Below are positions 1 through 10,982 of a stretch of DNA of 64,000 bases, piece after piece; within the stretch, counting starts at the first letter, position 1; each line of letters opens with the position of its first letter. The notes beneath the pieces are model-generated. The model ran no database searches. It was not told the origin of the DNA and saw nothing but the letters and a program-made list of their open reading frames with translations. This DNA comes from Catonia carolina. Its lineage: Eukaryota; Arthropoda; Insecta; Hemiptera; Achilidae. The stretch covers positions 89,010,469 through 89,074,468 of the forward strand of contig JAQMRL010000003.1 in assembly GCA_035578175.1 (NCBI GenBank), given 5' to 3'. The position numbers and the translations under genes are program-made.

Positions 1-265
1 ATTTATAGGTAGCTGCTTCAACACTTCATCTGTAATTAAATCGACTCTGCAGCAACAGATCTCATTCGGTCTTATTGGACTCAAAGGAAGTTCTAATGGG
101 AGAGGTAGTGAGAGATTATCTTCAACATATTTTGCATGGTCAAAATCAATAATATCATTACGGAGAATAAACACTTCAGAAATGGGCTGCAAATAGGTTA
201 CCTTTATCTTCGTCATTAATAACCCATATACCATCCAGACGCCTAAGGTGTTGGTGGATAATATT
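1..265 (-). mobile_element. jockey-type non-LTR retrotransposon, RT N-terminal fragment (runs off left edge)
   Basis: Read on the minus strand, this stretch encodes the region just before the catalytic core of a jockey-clade RT. Visible pieces in order are RRLDGIWVINDEDK, then FAAHF and SVYSP separated by an in-frame TGA, then after a frameshift LPLPLELPLSPIRPNEI and VDLITDEVLKQLP. This matches the family pattern in which a variable segment (DG.W....EKA..FA..F..VF) leads to PL.L..P..P..P.EI and then D.IT.EVLKQLP. The catalytic domain would lie beyond base 1 and is not in the window. One stop and one frameshift mark it as a dead copy. The assignment rests on pattern recognition of the family; a relative in the same superfamily is possible. 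Confidence 0.7.
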
Positions 266-1471
266 TAAAAATATATCCTGTTTAAAAATAAAATTTAAAA
301 TTGATAAGTTATTATTAATTCTCTTTGCTGGATAGATTGAATTACCAAAATATCAATACTAAATTAATTAACTGGTTAAATATTAAAATTCCAAATATTT
401 TAATATTTAATGATACTTTAGATTGGTAAGTTAGCAAGAATCTTTTGGGACATCCACTTTAGAAGTCTAAAGTAGCCGTGCTTTTCAATTGTGTTCCTAG
501 AAATAGACTAGTTCCACCAAAGAAAACAATGGCTAACTTAATCAAACCTCTTGTTAACTGTCACTTACGAGTAGTTAGAATCAAGTAGGCTACCTTAATA
601 ATTAATTACGATTGTAATACTACATGAAACAGCTTTGTTTATTGTGCTATACTTTGTTATAAACATGAAATGATACTTAATTATATCCGATTATGTTGAA
701 ACTTACTACAAAAATTAGTTTTGTATCTATTTGAGTACAAAAATATATCACTTTTTTAATATCAATGTTAATACGTTTTCGGAAATATTTAACTCTGATA
801 AATGTGAATTTATAAAAGAAGTTTGTATTGTAACACTTATTCCAGGTTCTTTTTGTATCTGGTTATAAATTAATAAAACTTTATTTTAAACTTATGTAGG
901 TAAAAAATATGTTTTAACAAATTCTTCAATTACAACTAATTATTAATTATGTTAGACTACTTGTAAATTACAGTTAAATCACGTGATTAAAAAGTTGACT
1001 GAATTTATAACAGAATGATATTAAACTTAATACCTTAACTAAAAAAAGATGGCCATTTACAATAAACGTAATAAAATCCTGACCTTCACCAGTGCATTGT
1101 ACACAATAGTAATACCATCACCCTATCAAAAAATGAAACTACTTTAATAGCTGCACACAAGACTGGTTCCTACTGTTTAGTTTGACACTTAAAACTAGCA
1201 CAATACGATTCACGTGCTTCACAAACTCTTTAGTATTCGACTTTCCGCCCGACAAAAGTACTACTCGATCAACGAGGCCGATGAAAGGGCCGGCTGCTTT
1301 GTATTATATCCTGCCTTAAAATTTTCAGAAAAACAGAAAAAGATAATAAAGAAAAAAAATAATAGAATTCTATGTTACTCTACTTGTTTTTTTTCCGGGG
1401 AAATCGAGTGAAAAGCTATCATGAAAAACAATCCACTCGAAAGGTACTGTCAAAACATAATTTTCCCGTTT
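266..1471. other. AT-rich stretch without recognisable gene
   Basis: No coding pattern or repeat relationship was recognised. A 65-codon open frame at 1214-1411 has no family signature and contains a lysine/asparagine-rich run typical of chance frames in AT-rich DNA. A short GC-richer patch lies around 1255-1300. Confidence 0.5.
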
Positions 1472-2425
1472 TACTATCTCTTTCCTATGTGAATATAGGA
1501 AAGAAATTATTGTTTTCGTGTTGATTTTTCGACATCAAGGTTTCACTGGATCTACAAGTTTTCAGATCCCCTGAACCAAAAACATGGCTTTAGCGATTTT
1601 TCTTTGTGTGTGTGGGTTTGTGTGTGTGCATGCTCGCTCGCGCGCTCGCGTGTGTTAACAGAATATCTCAAGAACGGAACATCGTACAATTTTGAAACTT
1701 GTAACTTAAGTTAGATATTACAACCGGACCCACGAACATTTTCATCAAAATCGGTCAACCAGAAGTAGTAGTTTATCCATGTCGTTTTTTACTTTTTTGC
1801 GATTTTCTCAAAAATGGTTATTACGATTGTTTTAAATCTCATTTACTACATTTATTGCTCTATAAGATAGGGTAGGCGCCATGTCTGCTGAAATTCTTGG
1901 GGAGGCTGTTCTCTCGTAGAAAAAATCGTTTTTTTAAGATTGGGGCTTTAAAATGTATTTTAGCGCAAAATTTATAAAATAAAAGTTGAAGAGAATATAA
2001 AAACCTTAAACATTTTTTTGTATAACTCTTAGTTTAGCGGTGATTAGTAGTTTTCTATGTTTTTTAAATCTGTAAAAATCAACTTTTTATGATATCTGCA
2101 TTAGTATAAATATTACGACAAAAGTGAAATGAACAAAATTATAGGAAATTAAAAGATCTACAACTTATCTAAAGCATTTTTTCTTACAGAGCCTAGTTTA
2201 GCGTGAAAGAGTGATTTTCCGTTTTTTTAAGCCAAACTAAGGTTGATTTTCATTTTGCATCATTCACTGATAATTTGATAATTAAAAATATAAGGTTATG
2301 TTTTTTTATTTCGGTTTTTTTTGTTAATTTCTAGCGTTTTATTACCATTGTTAAGTTATATTGGTCATTATTTTTATTGGCAAGATAAAGTCGTGTGAGT
2401 GTTTCACACCAGATTTTTTTTAACT
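1472..2425 (+). repeat. Rpt-1 copy A: ~950 bp unclassified interspersed repeat, full length
   Basis: Begins with a pyrimidine-rich start (consensus ACTTTCTCTTGCC) and a small hairpin around TCCTAT...ATAGGA. It then has a TG/CG dinucleotide tract (about 1605-1655), a block containing TTTTCATCAAAATCGGTCAA (1740-1759), GCGCCATGTCTGCTGAAATTC near 1875, the phrase GAGCCTAGTTTAGCGTGAAAG near 2190, and ends after a GTGTGAGTGTTTCACAC hairpin near 2395. The same blocks occur in the same order in copies at 5.69, 10.49, 11.73, 30.25, 44.10, 60.67, 62.47 and 63.71 kb. No open frame is conserved between copies, and no terminal inverted repeats or poly(A) are obvious. Class unknown. Confidence 0.85.
1605..1655. 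repeat. (TG)n/(CG)n simple repeat inside Rpt-1
   Basis: Alternating TG followed by GCTCGCTCGCGCGCTCGCG and more TG. It sits at the same internal position as the CA/CG tracts in other Rpt-1 copies (6471-6519, 11872-11898, 61496-61512), so it belongs to the repeat itself. Confidence 0.85.
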
Positions 2426-3535
2426 TTATGTTGTGTTGCTGATGATATCCGTACTTTAAAACTATTTCAGTTAAGTTTTATTTAGACCTAAATCTCATAG
2501 ATTTACAGTTTAGTAGACTTAGATTAGATTACTTATTGCTAAAGTTAGTTTCAAAGTTGTTACAAATGCGATATTTGTAATGTATTAGCTTTATCATCAG
2601 TCAACGTTTCCTGACACGATGATAGTCGATACTTTGTAATATGTAGGTAAACGTAGGTAAAAGCGGTTTCCACGTCCAACCAACCAATGTTCTAATCTAT
2701 CTCTTCTGTCTACTACTCAAAAGGGTATCGACCAGTAGTATGATAGAGTAGAATATATTGTATACGTGTATCTAATCCTTTATCATCGAATGTGTTAGTT
2801 GACCATCAAGTTTAAATTTAAGTAGAGAACTTTATCCCTCTCTGTTTTAGAATGATGACATAGCTTTTGCTCCAAGAGATTAAATCACCGTTTGAACATT
2901 GTATTCTGTAAGTAATAGATTAACCAAGAGCAAGAAACAAAGTAGTCTTTAACCTTTGTCAAAACCAGTCCCTCGGTTGTCATTTTTATTGCCGGAAATA
3001 ATTTCTAATTAAATACGAATATGTTATCTCTTTGGTGAAATGAAAATGAGTTTTAATTTGCATTGCTTTATTGTTTATTTTAATAACTGATATACTTTGT
3101 ATTTAAATGACAAATATATTTTGACACGCGCCGGCGGGGTCGATGTTGTTTTGTCTATTTTTATTAGATGTTTAAATCAATTCTATATTTTGGATTCTAC
3201 CTTGAATCCTGAAATTCAAAAAAAGAAACTGTCTCTGTTTGTAATCATTTAATTTCACAAACTTTAACGACATGTTTTAAATTTAAAGTGATTTCAGTAA
3301 AGTTTAATAAATTGACAATTAATGTTTGACCAAAAATATTATAACGTTTAATCCAGGTCCTTTTGTAATCTGGTTGTTAATAAAAGATAGACAACTTCGT
3401 TTTAATTTTATAACAAATATTTATTTATAAATTTTTCAATTAAAATAAAATATTACTGTTAGAATACTAATAAGTTACAATTTAACAATTGAGACTAAAT
3501 TTATGTTAAACATGTTATTTATTAAAAGCTTACGA
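2426..3535. other. AT-rich stretch without recognisable gene
   Basis: No coding pattern seen. A tiny GC-rich patch (CGCGCCGGCGGGGTCG) at about 3126-3141 stands out from the surroundings but has no recognised meaning. Confidence 0.45.
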
Positions 3536-3676
3536 GGCTGCCTCCGTAGCGTAGTGGTTAGCGCGTTACCACGCTGAGGTTCTGGAAATTTTCACAAGTC
3601 AAATCATACAGTTACAGTCACATATTTCACCGTAGTCGCCAATAAACAAGCAGTCGATGCGACTTTAAATAAATAG
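3536..3676 (+). mobile_element. tRNA-derived SINE, family SINE-A
   Basis: Starts with a tRNA-like head holding an RNA polymerase III A box (TAGCGTAGTGG, 3547-3557). The B-box area is damaged (GAGGTTCTGG). The tail reads GTCGCCAATAAACAAGCAG and then GATGCGACTTTAAATAAATA, which matches the tail of the SINEs at 29.4, 32.1 and 41.5 kb. The SINE ends about 50 bases before a truncated LINE. Confidence 0.75.
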
Positions 3677-3723
3677 GCAAATTAAATTATAAAAACTTAA
3701 CACTTAATAAAATAAAAACCTAG

Positions 3724-4419
3724 GGTTGAATATTAATATTAGCAAAACCGAATACTTGGTTATAGGGGAAGAGTCCAATGATCTTCAAGTCGACAACAAA
3801 ATTATCAAGAGCACAAAGGAATTCAAGTACTTGGGGACCTACATATCATCAGACGGTTCAACTAGGAAGGATGTTAAAAATAGGATTGTGCAAGGGAGAA
3901 TAGCAATCCGGAAATTGAACCCGATTTTATGGTCTGCAAAAATGCACATGAATACAAAAGTCCAGTTGTACCACACTATTGTGGAGCCAATAACAACTTA
4001 TGGGGCAGAGTGCTGGCAAATAACATCAAAAATAGACAGCCAGCTTAAAGCAATTGAAATGGACTTTCTGCGCCGTTCATGTAGAGTGTCCAGGTTGGAC
4101 CATATCCGTAATGACGACATCAGGAAGAGAGCTCATGTAGAAGATACCATTGTGGATAGGATAGAGAGACGACAACTGATATGGTATGGTCATGTGCAGA
4201 GAATGGGTGATGAGAGGTGGCCAAAAAGAATGTTGTGTTATGTCCCAACCAACAGAAGGAAGAAAGGTAGACCAAGGAAAACGTGGAAAAAGGGAATACA
4301 GGAAGCCATGAGGGAGAGAGGGATGGATAAGGGTGATTGGGAGGATAGAGGAGAGTGGAGATTGAAGTGCGGGAAGCGGCGCCGGCCGTAGGAACCCCGG
4401 AAAAAAAAAAAAAAAAAAA
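3724..4419 (+). mobile_element. non-LTR retrotransposon 3' end: RT C-terminal segment with poly(A) tail
   Basis: An uninterrupted frame of about 222 codons ends at 4391 and is followed 9 bases later by 19 A (4401-4419). Recognisable blocks in order are NISKTEYLVIG, KEFKYLGTYISSDG, ITTYGAECWQIT, MDFLRRSCRVSRLDHIRN, LIWYGHVQRMGDERWPKRM and GRPRKTWKKGIQEAMRERGM. This is the stereotyped region downstream of the RT catalytic YxDD motif in insect LINE proteins. The catalytic core itself is absent, because the copy is 5'-truncated just upstream, where a SINE ends. The first codons are not a real start; reading simply enters the fragment near GGG TTG at 3723-3728. The lack of stops suggests a fairly young insertion. 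It lies between two inverted Rpt-1 copies. The clade (RTE-like or other) is not certain. Confidence 0.85.
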
Positions 4420-5106
4420 TTAAAACCTAACTAAAAATAAAATACGGCCATTTATTGTGTCATACATTGAGATCTCAACGTAGACACAGTTTACTCAACC
4501 ATCAACAAATTCTACACTCATTTGTATCATAAATTAGGTATACCGTTACGAGGTTGAAAGTAACAGTTAATAAATTATTTGACTGTTAATGACCATAAGT
4601 CTTTTTAGTGAAGTTTCTTTCAAATTTTCGAACGATTTGTATTAAATCTTATCTGTTATTCAATTCAGTAGTTAATTGTAATTTTCTAGTAATTATAACT
4701 GTAATAATTTATGTAAGAAACTCTTTTATAAATAAATATTTATTATAAGTTTAAAAAGAAGTTCTGTTACTTTAGAAGTAGCAAGATCCTGTAAAAACCC
4801 CAGAATAAATATCACAATTTTCAACTCATAGTCTTATATTAGTGGTTAAATTTATTAGTTAGGTACTGATTGTCTCAAATATCTGATACCATTTTTGCAA
4901 GTGAAAGTCATATGAACATTATTATTGCTACAAATTAAAAAAAAATTGATAGGGCCTATAAAGAATTCGGTATGTCTTAAGACTGAACAGTTTATCCATC
5001 ATTGGGCTATTTTTTTTGTAAGTGTATTTCTTTTACAATCAGTTTATAAATACAAAAACTTCAAGCAAAGACGAGAAAATCTGAGTAATGTCCTTGTAAT
5101 TAAAAT
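4420..5106. other. AT-rich stretch without recognisable gene
   Basis: Nothing recognised on either strand. Confidence 0.5.
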
Positions 5107-5416
5107 ATAAACCACACTCAGTAGTGTGTTTCAACAAGACAAAATGTGAAGAAAAATATGTATGAATATAATATATATGTTCAAAACTAAACTTGATGAA
5201 CTGTGCATCAACATCTTTAAACACAAATTTGTTGAAGCTGGACATGATGACGATGATAGAGATGATAACGATGCCTATTATGAGATGACGATGATTAGTT
5301 AGTTGAAATAGAAAAGAAAAAAAAATTAAATGATTAACAAATCGTAGAGGTAAGTCTAAAGTTTTAAAACGTTTAAGTCTGTGAGTATCTTCGCTGTTGT
5401 CGAGGAGGTTAATCAC
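5107..5416 (+). repeat. Rpt-3 copy 1: dispersed repeat with hairpin and GATGA-rich block
   Basis: Contains the palindromic hairpin ACACTCAGTAGTGTGT (5113-5128), a GATGACGATGATAGAGATGA block near 5246, and TCTGTGAGTATCTTCGCTGT near 5379. The same blocks recur in order at 60.48-60.67 and 61.69-61.79 kb, where the copy is split by an Rpt-1 insertion. An open frame on the opposite strand (5039-5416) is not conserved in the second copy and is probably chance. Class unknown. Confidence 0.7.
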
Positions 5417-5692
5417 TATATTTTAATACTACTTATCATTAATAAATATACGTCTTATATTATACTTTAACACAACTTAATTTACTACTTATTGCCTTAT
5501 GCACTATTTTTGCTTTTTACACGATTACACTTATTCAAAGGGCTTGATCTTCTTAAATATTCTTAGAATGTTTATATTGTCAAAAAGTTGGATTGCTTTG
5601 CTATCGACTAAAGTGTTCTTGTAGAATAGCCTTATGTTTAGAGCAAAGGTTCCTATCTAACTAGACGTTACGTAAGAATACACACTATATCT

Positions 5693-6655
5693 AAATCTGG
5701 TGTGAAAAACTCACACGACTTTCTCTTGCCAATACATGTAATGAACAATATAACCCAAGTAATAAAACATTAGAAATAAACAAAAAAACTAACCTCCAAA
5801 AACCTAACGTTATTTTAATCACTAGTGAAAAACGCAAAATGAAAACCAACCTCAGTTTGGCTTTAAAATAAGGAAACTCACTCTTTCACGCTAAACTAGG
5901 CTCTGTAGAGAAAAATGCTCAAAATAAAAGTTGTACATCTTTTAATTTCCTATAAAATTTATTATATATGGGCCTACTTTGCCGTAAAATGCATACTAAG
6001 GCTGAAATCTTAAAAAAATGGATTTTTTACACGTTTTCGTGAGTAAAAAACAGAAAATCGCTAATTACCGCTAAAGTAAGCGTTATACAAATATGTAATA
6101 ACAATAAAAGTTTCAGGATTTTAAATTTTCTACAAGTTTGATTAAATAAATTTTTCCGCTAAAATGCATATTAAAGTTGCAATCTTAACAAAACATTTTT
6201 ACATAAAAACAGCCTCCCCAAGAATTTCAGTTGACATGGCGCCTACCCTTTCTTGTAGAGCATAAAAAGTATAGTAAATGAGGCGATTTTTAAAAAAATC
6301 CGTAATAGCCGTTTGATAAAATCGCAAGAAAGTGAAAATTGACATGAATGAACTACTACTTCCGGTTGACCGATTTTGATGAAAATGTTCGTGTCGGGTT
6401 CTCTAATGGTATCTAGCTTAAGTTTTAGGTTTCAAGTTCCTACGACGTTTCGTTCTTGAGATATTCTGTTCACACACAAACACACACGCGCGCGCGCGCG
6501 CGCACGCACACACACACACCAATCGCTAAAAACATTTTTTTTGAATTCAGGGGTTCTGAAAACGTGCAGATCCAGCGAAAACTCGATTTCGAAAAATCGA
6601 CATGAAAATAATACTTTCTTTTCTAATATTCATATAGGCAAGAGAAAGTAAAAAT
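5693..6655 (-). repeat. Rpt-1 copy B, inverted relative to copy A
   Basis: Reverse complement of the copy A order: GGTGTGAAAAACTCACACGA at 5699, CTAAACTAGGCTCTGTAGAG at 5891, GACATGGCGCCTACCC at 6232, GGTTGACCGATTTTGATGAA at 6363, a CA/CG tract, and the outer end GGCAAGAGAAAGTAAAAA at 6637. It is full length. With copy A it forms inverted arms ~3.3 kb apart, outer ends facing away from each other. Confidence 0.85.
6471..6520. repeat. (CA)n/(CG)n simple repeat inside Rpt-1 copy B
   Basis: A run of CA, then about ten CG dinucleotides, then CA again. Alternating purine-pyrimidine of this kind can adopt Z-DNA. Confidence 0.9.
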
Positions 6656-8643
6656 ACACAATAAACTGATTTTGTCAATTTTTGGAATTGGTAATGGGAA
6701 TGATATGCTATTACACAAAAGACTGAAACAGACATTAGCTCGGAGTCATCAAGGGAAACTGAGCAAAAATCTTGATCTAGACAATCAGATTTATTGGTCA
6801 ACTAAGCAAATTTAATTAAATATCTAATTAATTATTTGTTTATCACTGAATTTCTTCAAAATATGTTTATTTTCACAAGACATCTTAAATATTTCTTGTA
6901 TAAAAATTAGTAATTTAAAAATAATAAAATAAATTGAACATTTGCTAATTCAAATAATAGATTACATAAATAAATATAGAACTGAGAATGTTAACCATTA
7001 AAATATAAATTAAGGCGTATACGCACAATGAGAAGAAAACATTAAAATATTTTAAGTGACATACCATTAACATTTAAAAAAATATTTATGTACAATTTTT
7101 AAATACGTAAATGTTTAAGTTAATTAATTATTTTATATATTTTGCAAGAAAATTATGTTTTTTTTTTTGTAGAACCGTTGGTTACTGTTTTTTTATTTAC
7201 ACCTAATGATGTCCGGCATATTTTTAAGATGTAGGGGAGGAGATTGTGTAGCTTGGTTGCTAAGTAACAGAAATGCCTCTGGTACAACGTTTTTGAGGCC
7301 TTGTGTAAAAACAAAAGATTCTTTTATCATTGTATTAAAATGGCGGGTTCTCGTAGGAAAATAGTATTTTTGTTGTTTGCGTAAATAAGAGCTTTTCTTG
7401 CAATTACATTAGCTAGCCGTACTCAAGTTTAGACAGAAAATATTTTGGCGTAAAATTACTTTCCTTATTACAGAAATAATGCGTATTTTACAGACCAATG
7501 CATCCACACACATTCACATTCGGTTTCTTTGTGAGCGTTTGCGTAAAATAAATATATTCTGTTTGCTGAAGGTACTACAAGCATATTTTTATCCTTTAAG
7601 GGAATATAGTACAGCTATATTCATTTTTATTTTAAACAAAAGGCATTCTCTCACTCTCTTCATACTTTAAATTCACTCCTTTAATATTTTACGTTTGGCC
7701 CTTTGTTTTCGACTTATTCGGTGTTTACTTATCACAGCATTTACTCTCCACTGTTCCACTGGATTCTCCTCGTTTCACTGAAAAGTTGTTTCCTACTGTA
7801 TAACTCCTTCTTTCATTATCGTCGGACTTTTTTATTTTATTTTCATCGCTTGGTCTTCTTATTCACGTTCTAAAACTCTTGTAATAAATTGAACGAAGAA
7901 TTATTAATAAAAATTTCTAAAATTAATTACTATTATAACATTTTAATGGTTTTCTTGTGTTAACTTAACAAAACGTATTGTTTAATATTTGATAAGCTTT
8001 CATATTCATTGCTGTAATTTAAGTTTTTCTTTAATTTAAATCTTATGTCTTTTATTCTTATTTATTCAGGATTTTGTAAGAAGTCATTTAATACTAAACA
8101 AAGCTTTTTAACACACAAAGTAGGTAATTTATATGTGTTAACCACCTCGTTAAAAATAATTCAAATTTTTTTATTTTCTTAACCACCACTATATTACCTT
8201 TACCTTTCATCTTTGTGGTCACGTTAAAAAATAAACAATAAATTTTATCTTTAAAAAATATATTTTGACAGCTCCAATGAAAATAGATGTATTAACTATT
8301 ATCATACCAGTTTGTTCTGTTTTGCATGATGAGTATACTATTTGTATATAATACAAACCAGTGGAAAATTCTTCAAATATCTTAAAATTTTTATCTCTGA
8401 ATGGATAAGTAATCAACGAATTTGAAATTTTATAACATTGGGAGAATCTCATTGACTCGGTTATGTAAAAATCATGTAAAGAGAAAACTTATGGGTTCTG
8501 TTCAATAATAGTTAGTGAACAATTTTTACAGATAGAATTCGAAAACCTATTGGATTCGATAATAACAGTAAATGTTAATCCTATATTAAAAAAAATTCAT
8601 TTAGGACTAAATCATTATTTTGCGTATACAGCTATAGACTGCC
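6656..8643. other. AT-rich stretch without recognisable gene
   Basis: No coding signature. Open frames here are short and lysine/phenylalanine-rich. A slightly GC-richer patch lies at about 7215-7370. Confidence 0.45.
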
Positions 8644-8915
8644 CATAACAGGCAGGTGTAGTGTTACATTGTTTTGCACTCAATCCGCTATTCCAGGGCT
8701 ACAAAAAATTGTTGTGTTTCTTATCACGTGGTCTAGAATAGAAGAGGTAAAGGAGTAAAATACTCTAGTCAGAGTTTTGTCGTTTGAGAGTAATGCATTT
8801 CATTATACACCCAGACACTGTGGTGAATGAAGTGAAGGTGTCATTTGTAGAGTGGAAAGTAAATGCTTTTCAGAGAGCCTGGCATGTCGATAACCATATT
8901 TTTCCTTTCAGTTAT
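8644..8915 (+). repeat. Rpt-2 copy 1 (3'-truncated)
   Basis: Starts CATAACAGGCAGGTGTAGTG. It carries GGCTACAAAAAATTGTTGTG (8698), CATTTCATTATACACCCAG (8797) and GTGGTGAATGAAGTGAAGGTG (8820), and stops after a TTTTTCC shared by the other copies. Related copies lie at 26.0, 52.5 and 57.0 kb. The last ~110 bases present in those copies are missing here. Confidence 0.8.
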
Positions 8916-9162
8916 ATTATAGAAAAAGAACTATTAAATTTAGATGAATAAGCGCCGTACTAGAAGATAAATAAATCCGTTAAAAAATTTATTTAAAGAG
9001 AAAATAGCTATAAATTAAATAAACGAATACAAAAGTAAATGCAAATTTAGTAAAAAAATAAGACGTAGGGAATAAATATGTACAAGTATAGGCAGACTCT
9101 TTGCTGTTTAGTTTTGGCTGTTTTGGAGAGTTTTATACTCAGTTTTACCGCATTACGATAGT

Positions 9163-9745
9163 AAATCTACTATCTGGGAACCCGAGTCAACTGCAGTGCA
9201 AGCCACCTGCCAGAAATGAAGATCAGAATTGAAAAAGCCAGGGCAGCATTCCTAAAAATGAGTTCTCTTCTATCGGCCCGCGACCTGAGCCTCGAAACCA
9301 GGACGCGCCTCTTGAAGTGCTACGTCTTTCCCATCCTCTTGTATGGGATAGAGGCGTGGACACTCACCAAGGAACGTGAGACCCGACTACAAGCGTTTGG
9401 AATATGGACCTACCGGAGAATACTTCGAATACCGTGGACGGACAGGGTCACAAATGTAGAAGTCCTCAGAAGAATGGGGAAAGAGCTGGAAATCCTGCAA
9501 AGCAAGATAAGGAAACTGACATACCTTGGACACATCATGAGGGGGAAAATAAATACAAGATTCTGCATCTCATTATTCAAGGAAAAATCGTTGGTAAACG
9601 CTCGGTGGGACGCAGAAGTATATTCTGGTTAAGAAACCTGAGAGAAGCGTTTAACTGCTCGTCGCATGACCTTTTCAGAGCAGCAGTAGACAAAGTACGA
9701 CTAACCATGATGATAGCCAACCTCCGTAATGGAGAAGGCACCTGA
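9163..9745 (+). mobile_element. non-LTR retrotransposon RT C-terminal fragment, one frameshift
   Basis: Starting at IYYLGTRV (the conserved YLG motif of LINE RTs), the reading frame runs through LPEMKIRIEKARAAFLKM, CYVFPILLYGIEAWTL, TYRRILRIPW, VLRRMGKELEILQSKIRK and LTYLGHIMRG. A single frameshift near 9540 moves it to the next frame: IQGKIVGKRSVGRRS, WLRNLREAFN, MIANLRNGEGT, stop at 9743-9745. Apart from that shift it is open, so the copy is relatively young. It is truncated upstream of the YxDD catalytic motif. GAAGAAGAAGG follows the stop directly, like the tails of related fragments at 12.2 and 32.7 kb. Confidence 0.85.
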
Positions 9746-9987
9746 AGAAGAAGGTTATAGTGAAAGTCGATGAGAAGAGTAAATTTAGGGCCAAAATGAT
9801 AACAAACAAATCTTTATTGAAGTAAATATTGAGGTATACTCATTAATTAATTCCAGAACGCAACATTTTGTTCCCATTTTCAATATACTATCTTGAATTT
9901 TTTATGTCTTATTTCTTTGAAATATAGTTAAGAAGTAGTCGATTTAAAATTAATTTTTTTTACCTTAATGGTTGTGTGTAGCTTACC

Positions 9988-10190
9988 TTGCAATCTGTTC
10001 AATTTAGAACAATAAGCAACCCCATGACCCAATGAGATGAGAATGATATGTATGATGTTTGAATGAGATGTAATCTCATAAAGATTTGGCCGTCCTTTGC
10101 TAAGAAAGTATGGTTAATTCAACCCCAACCGTCAAAATACACCGGTAATCCACTATATAGTGTTCAAATCCGTATAAAAGTAACTACTTT
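9988..10190 (-). mobile_element. SINE-B copy, 5'-truncated
   Basis: On the minus strand it carries the blocks of the 34.6 kb element in order: TTTTATACGGATTTGAACAC (10156-10175), ACCGGTGTATTTTGACGGTT, the ATTCTCATCTCATTGGGTCA region, and GCTTATTGTTCTAAATTGAA followed by CAGATTGCAA. The tRNA-like head is missing. Confidence 0.65.
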
Positions 10191-10487
10191 AAGTCTAAAA
10201 GCAAACTTTGATAAAGGAACAATATTCACAATATTTCACAATATTTCTAGAAGCTTTATATTATGAAGCTTTTTATTTACCTGAAGAAGTAGTATGCACC
10301 GCAAAAGTGCTCGTAAAGTAAAGAGAGAAGAAAAGGAAAAATGAAAGAAAAGAAAGCAATGAAAAAAGGTGAATATTAAAAGTTTTTTAAATCTCATTAT
10401 GTTAAATACCTTTCCTAGGATTTTAACGGGACCTCATCTCCGCATATCTATTGTGAAACAGATGACTCACGGCGACGATTTACATAC

Positions 10488-10614
10488 ACAAACATGATTT
10501 TTGGGCTCACAGACTTTTAAAACGTGTATTCCCGGCAAAAACTCGATTTCGAACTTCGAATTAAAAACATACCTTTCCTTACCTATACTTCATACAGACC
10601 AAGAGAAAGTAAAA
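10488..10614 (-). repeat. Rpt-1 copy E, outer ~125 bp only
   Basis: Matches the outer end of Rpt-1: AAAACTCGATTTCGAA (10540) and CCAAGAGAAAGTAAAA (10599). The rest of the repeat is absent. Confidence 0.7.
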
Positions 10615-10941
10615 TGTTTTCAAAATAGATGCAATTCTAGATAACATGAATTTTAGTAAGTATTTGCATTATGCTGGTTTAAAGAAGAGAACAAATTACA
10701 AAAAAATGTTTTTTATATAAGCAATATTCATTTATTTGTAACTATGGCAAATGTAAGAAAATTAATAAATAAATACTAATCTATCTATTAGGTAGATAGT
10801 AGATAGATATTCAAGCTAAAAAAATTAAAGATAAAATTTAATAATTTTGTTCTCTTACAAATAAACCAACTATTTAAGACAAAAACGTACAGAAGAGATA
10901 ATTAAATATTTCAACAATTATGATAAATAATAAAAATTGAC

Positions 10942-10982
<41 letters not shown>

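Noticed and set aside
5039..5416. 125-codon open frame on the minus strand
   Set aside because: It overlaps Rpt-3, and the frame is not kept in the second Rpt-3 copy.
5520..5600. similarity to 45.60-45.68 kb around GGCTTGATC.TTCT
   Set aside because: Only short scattered matches; could be chance in AT-rich DNA.
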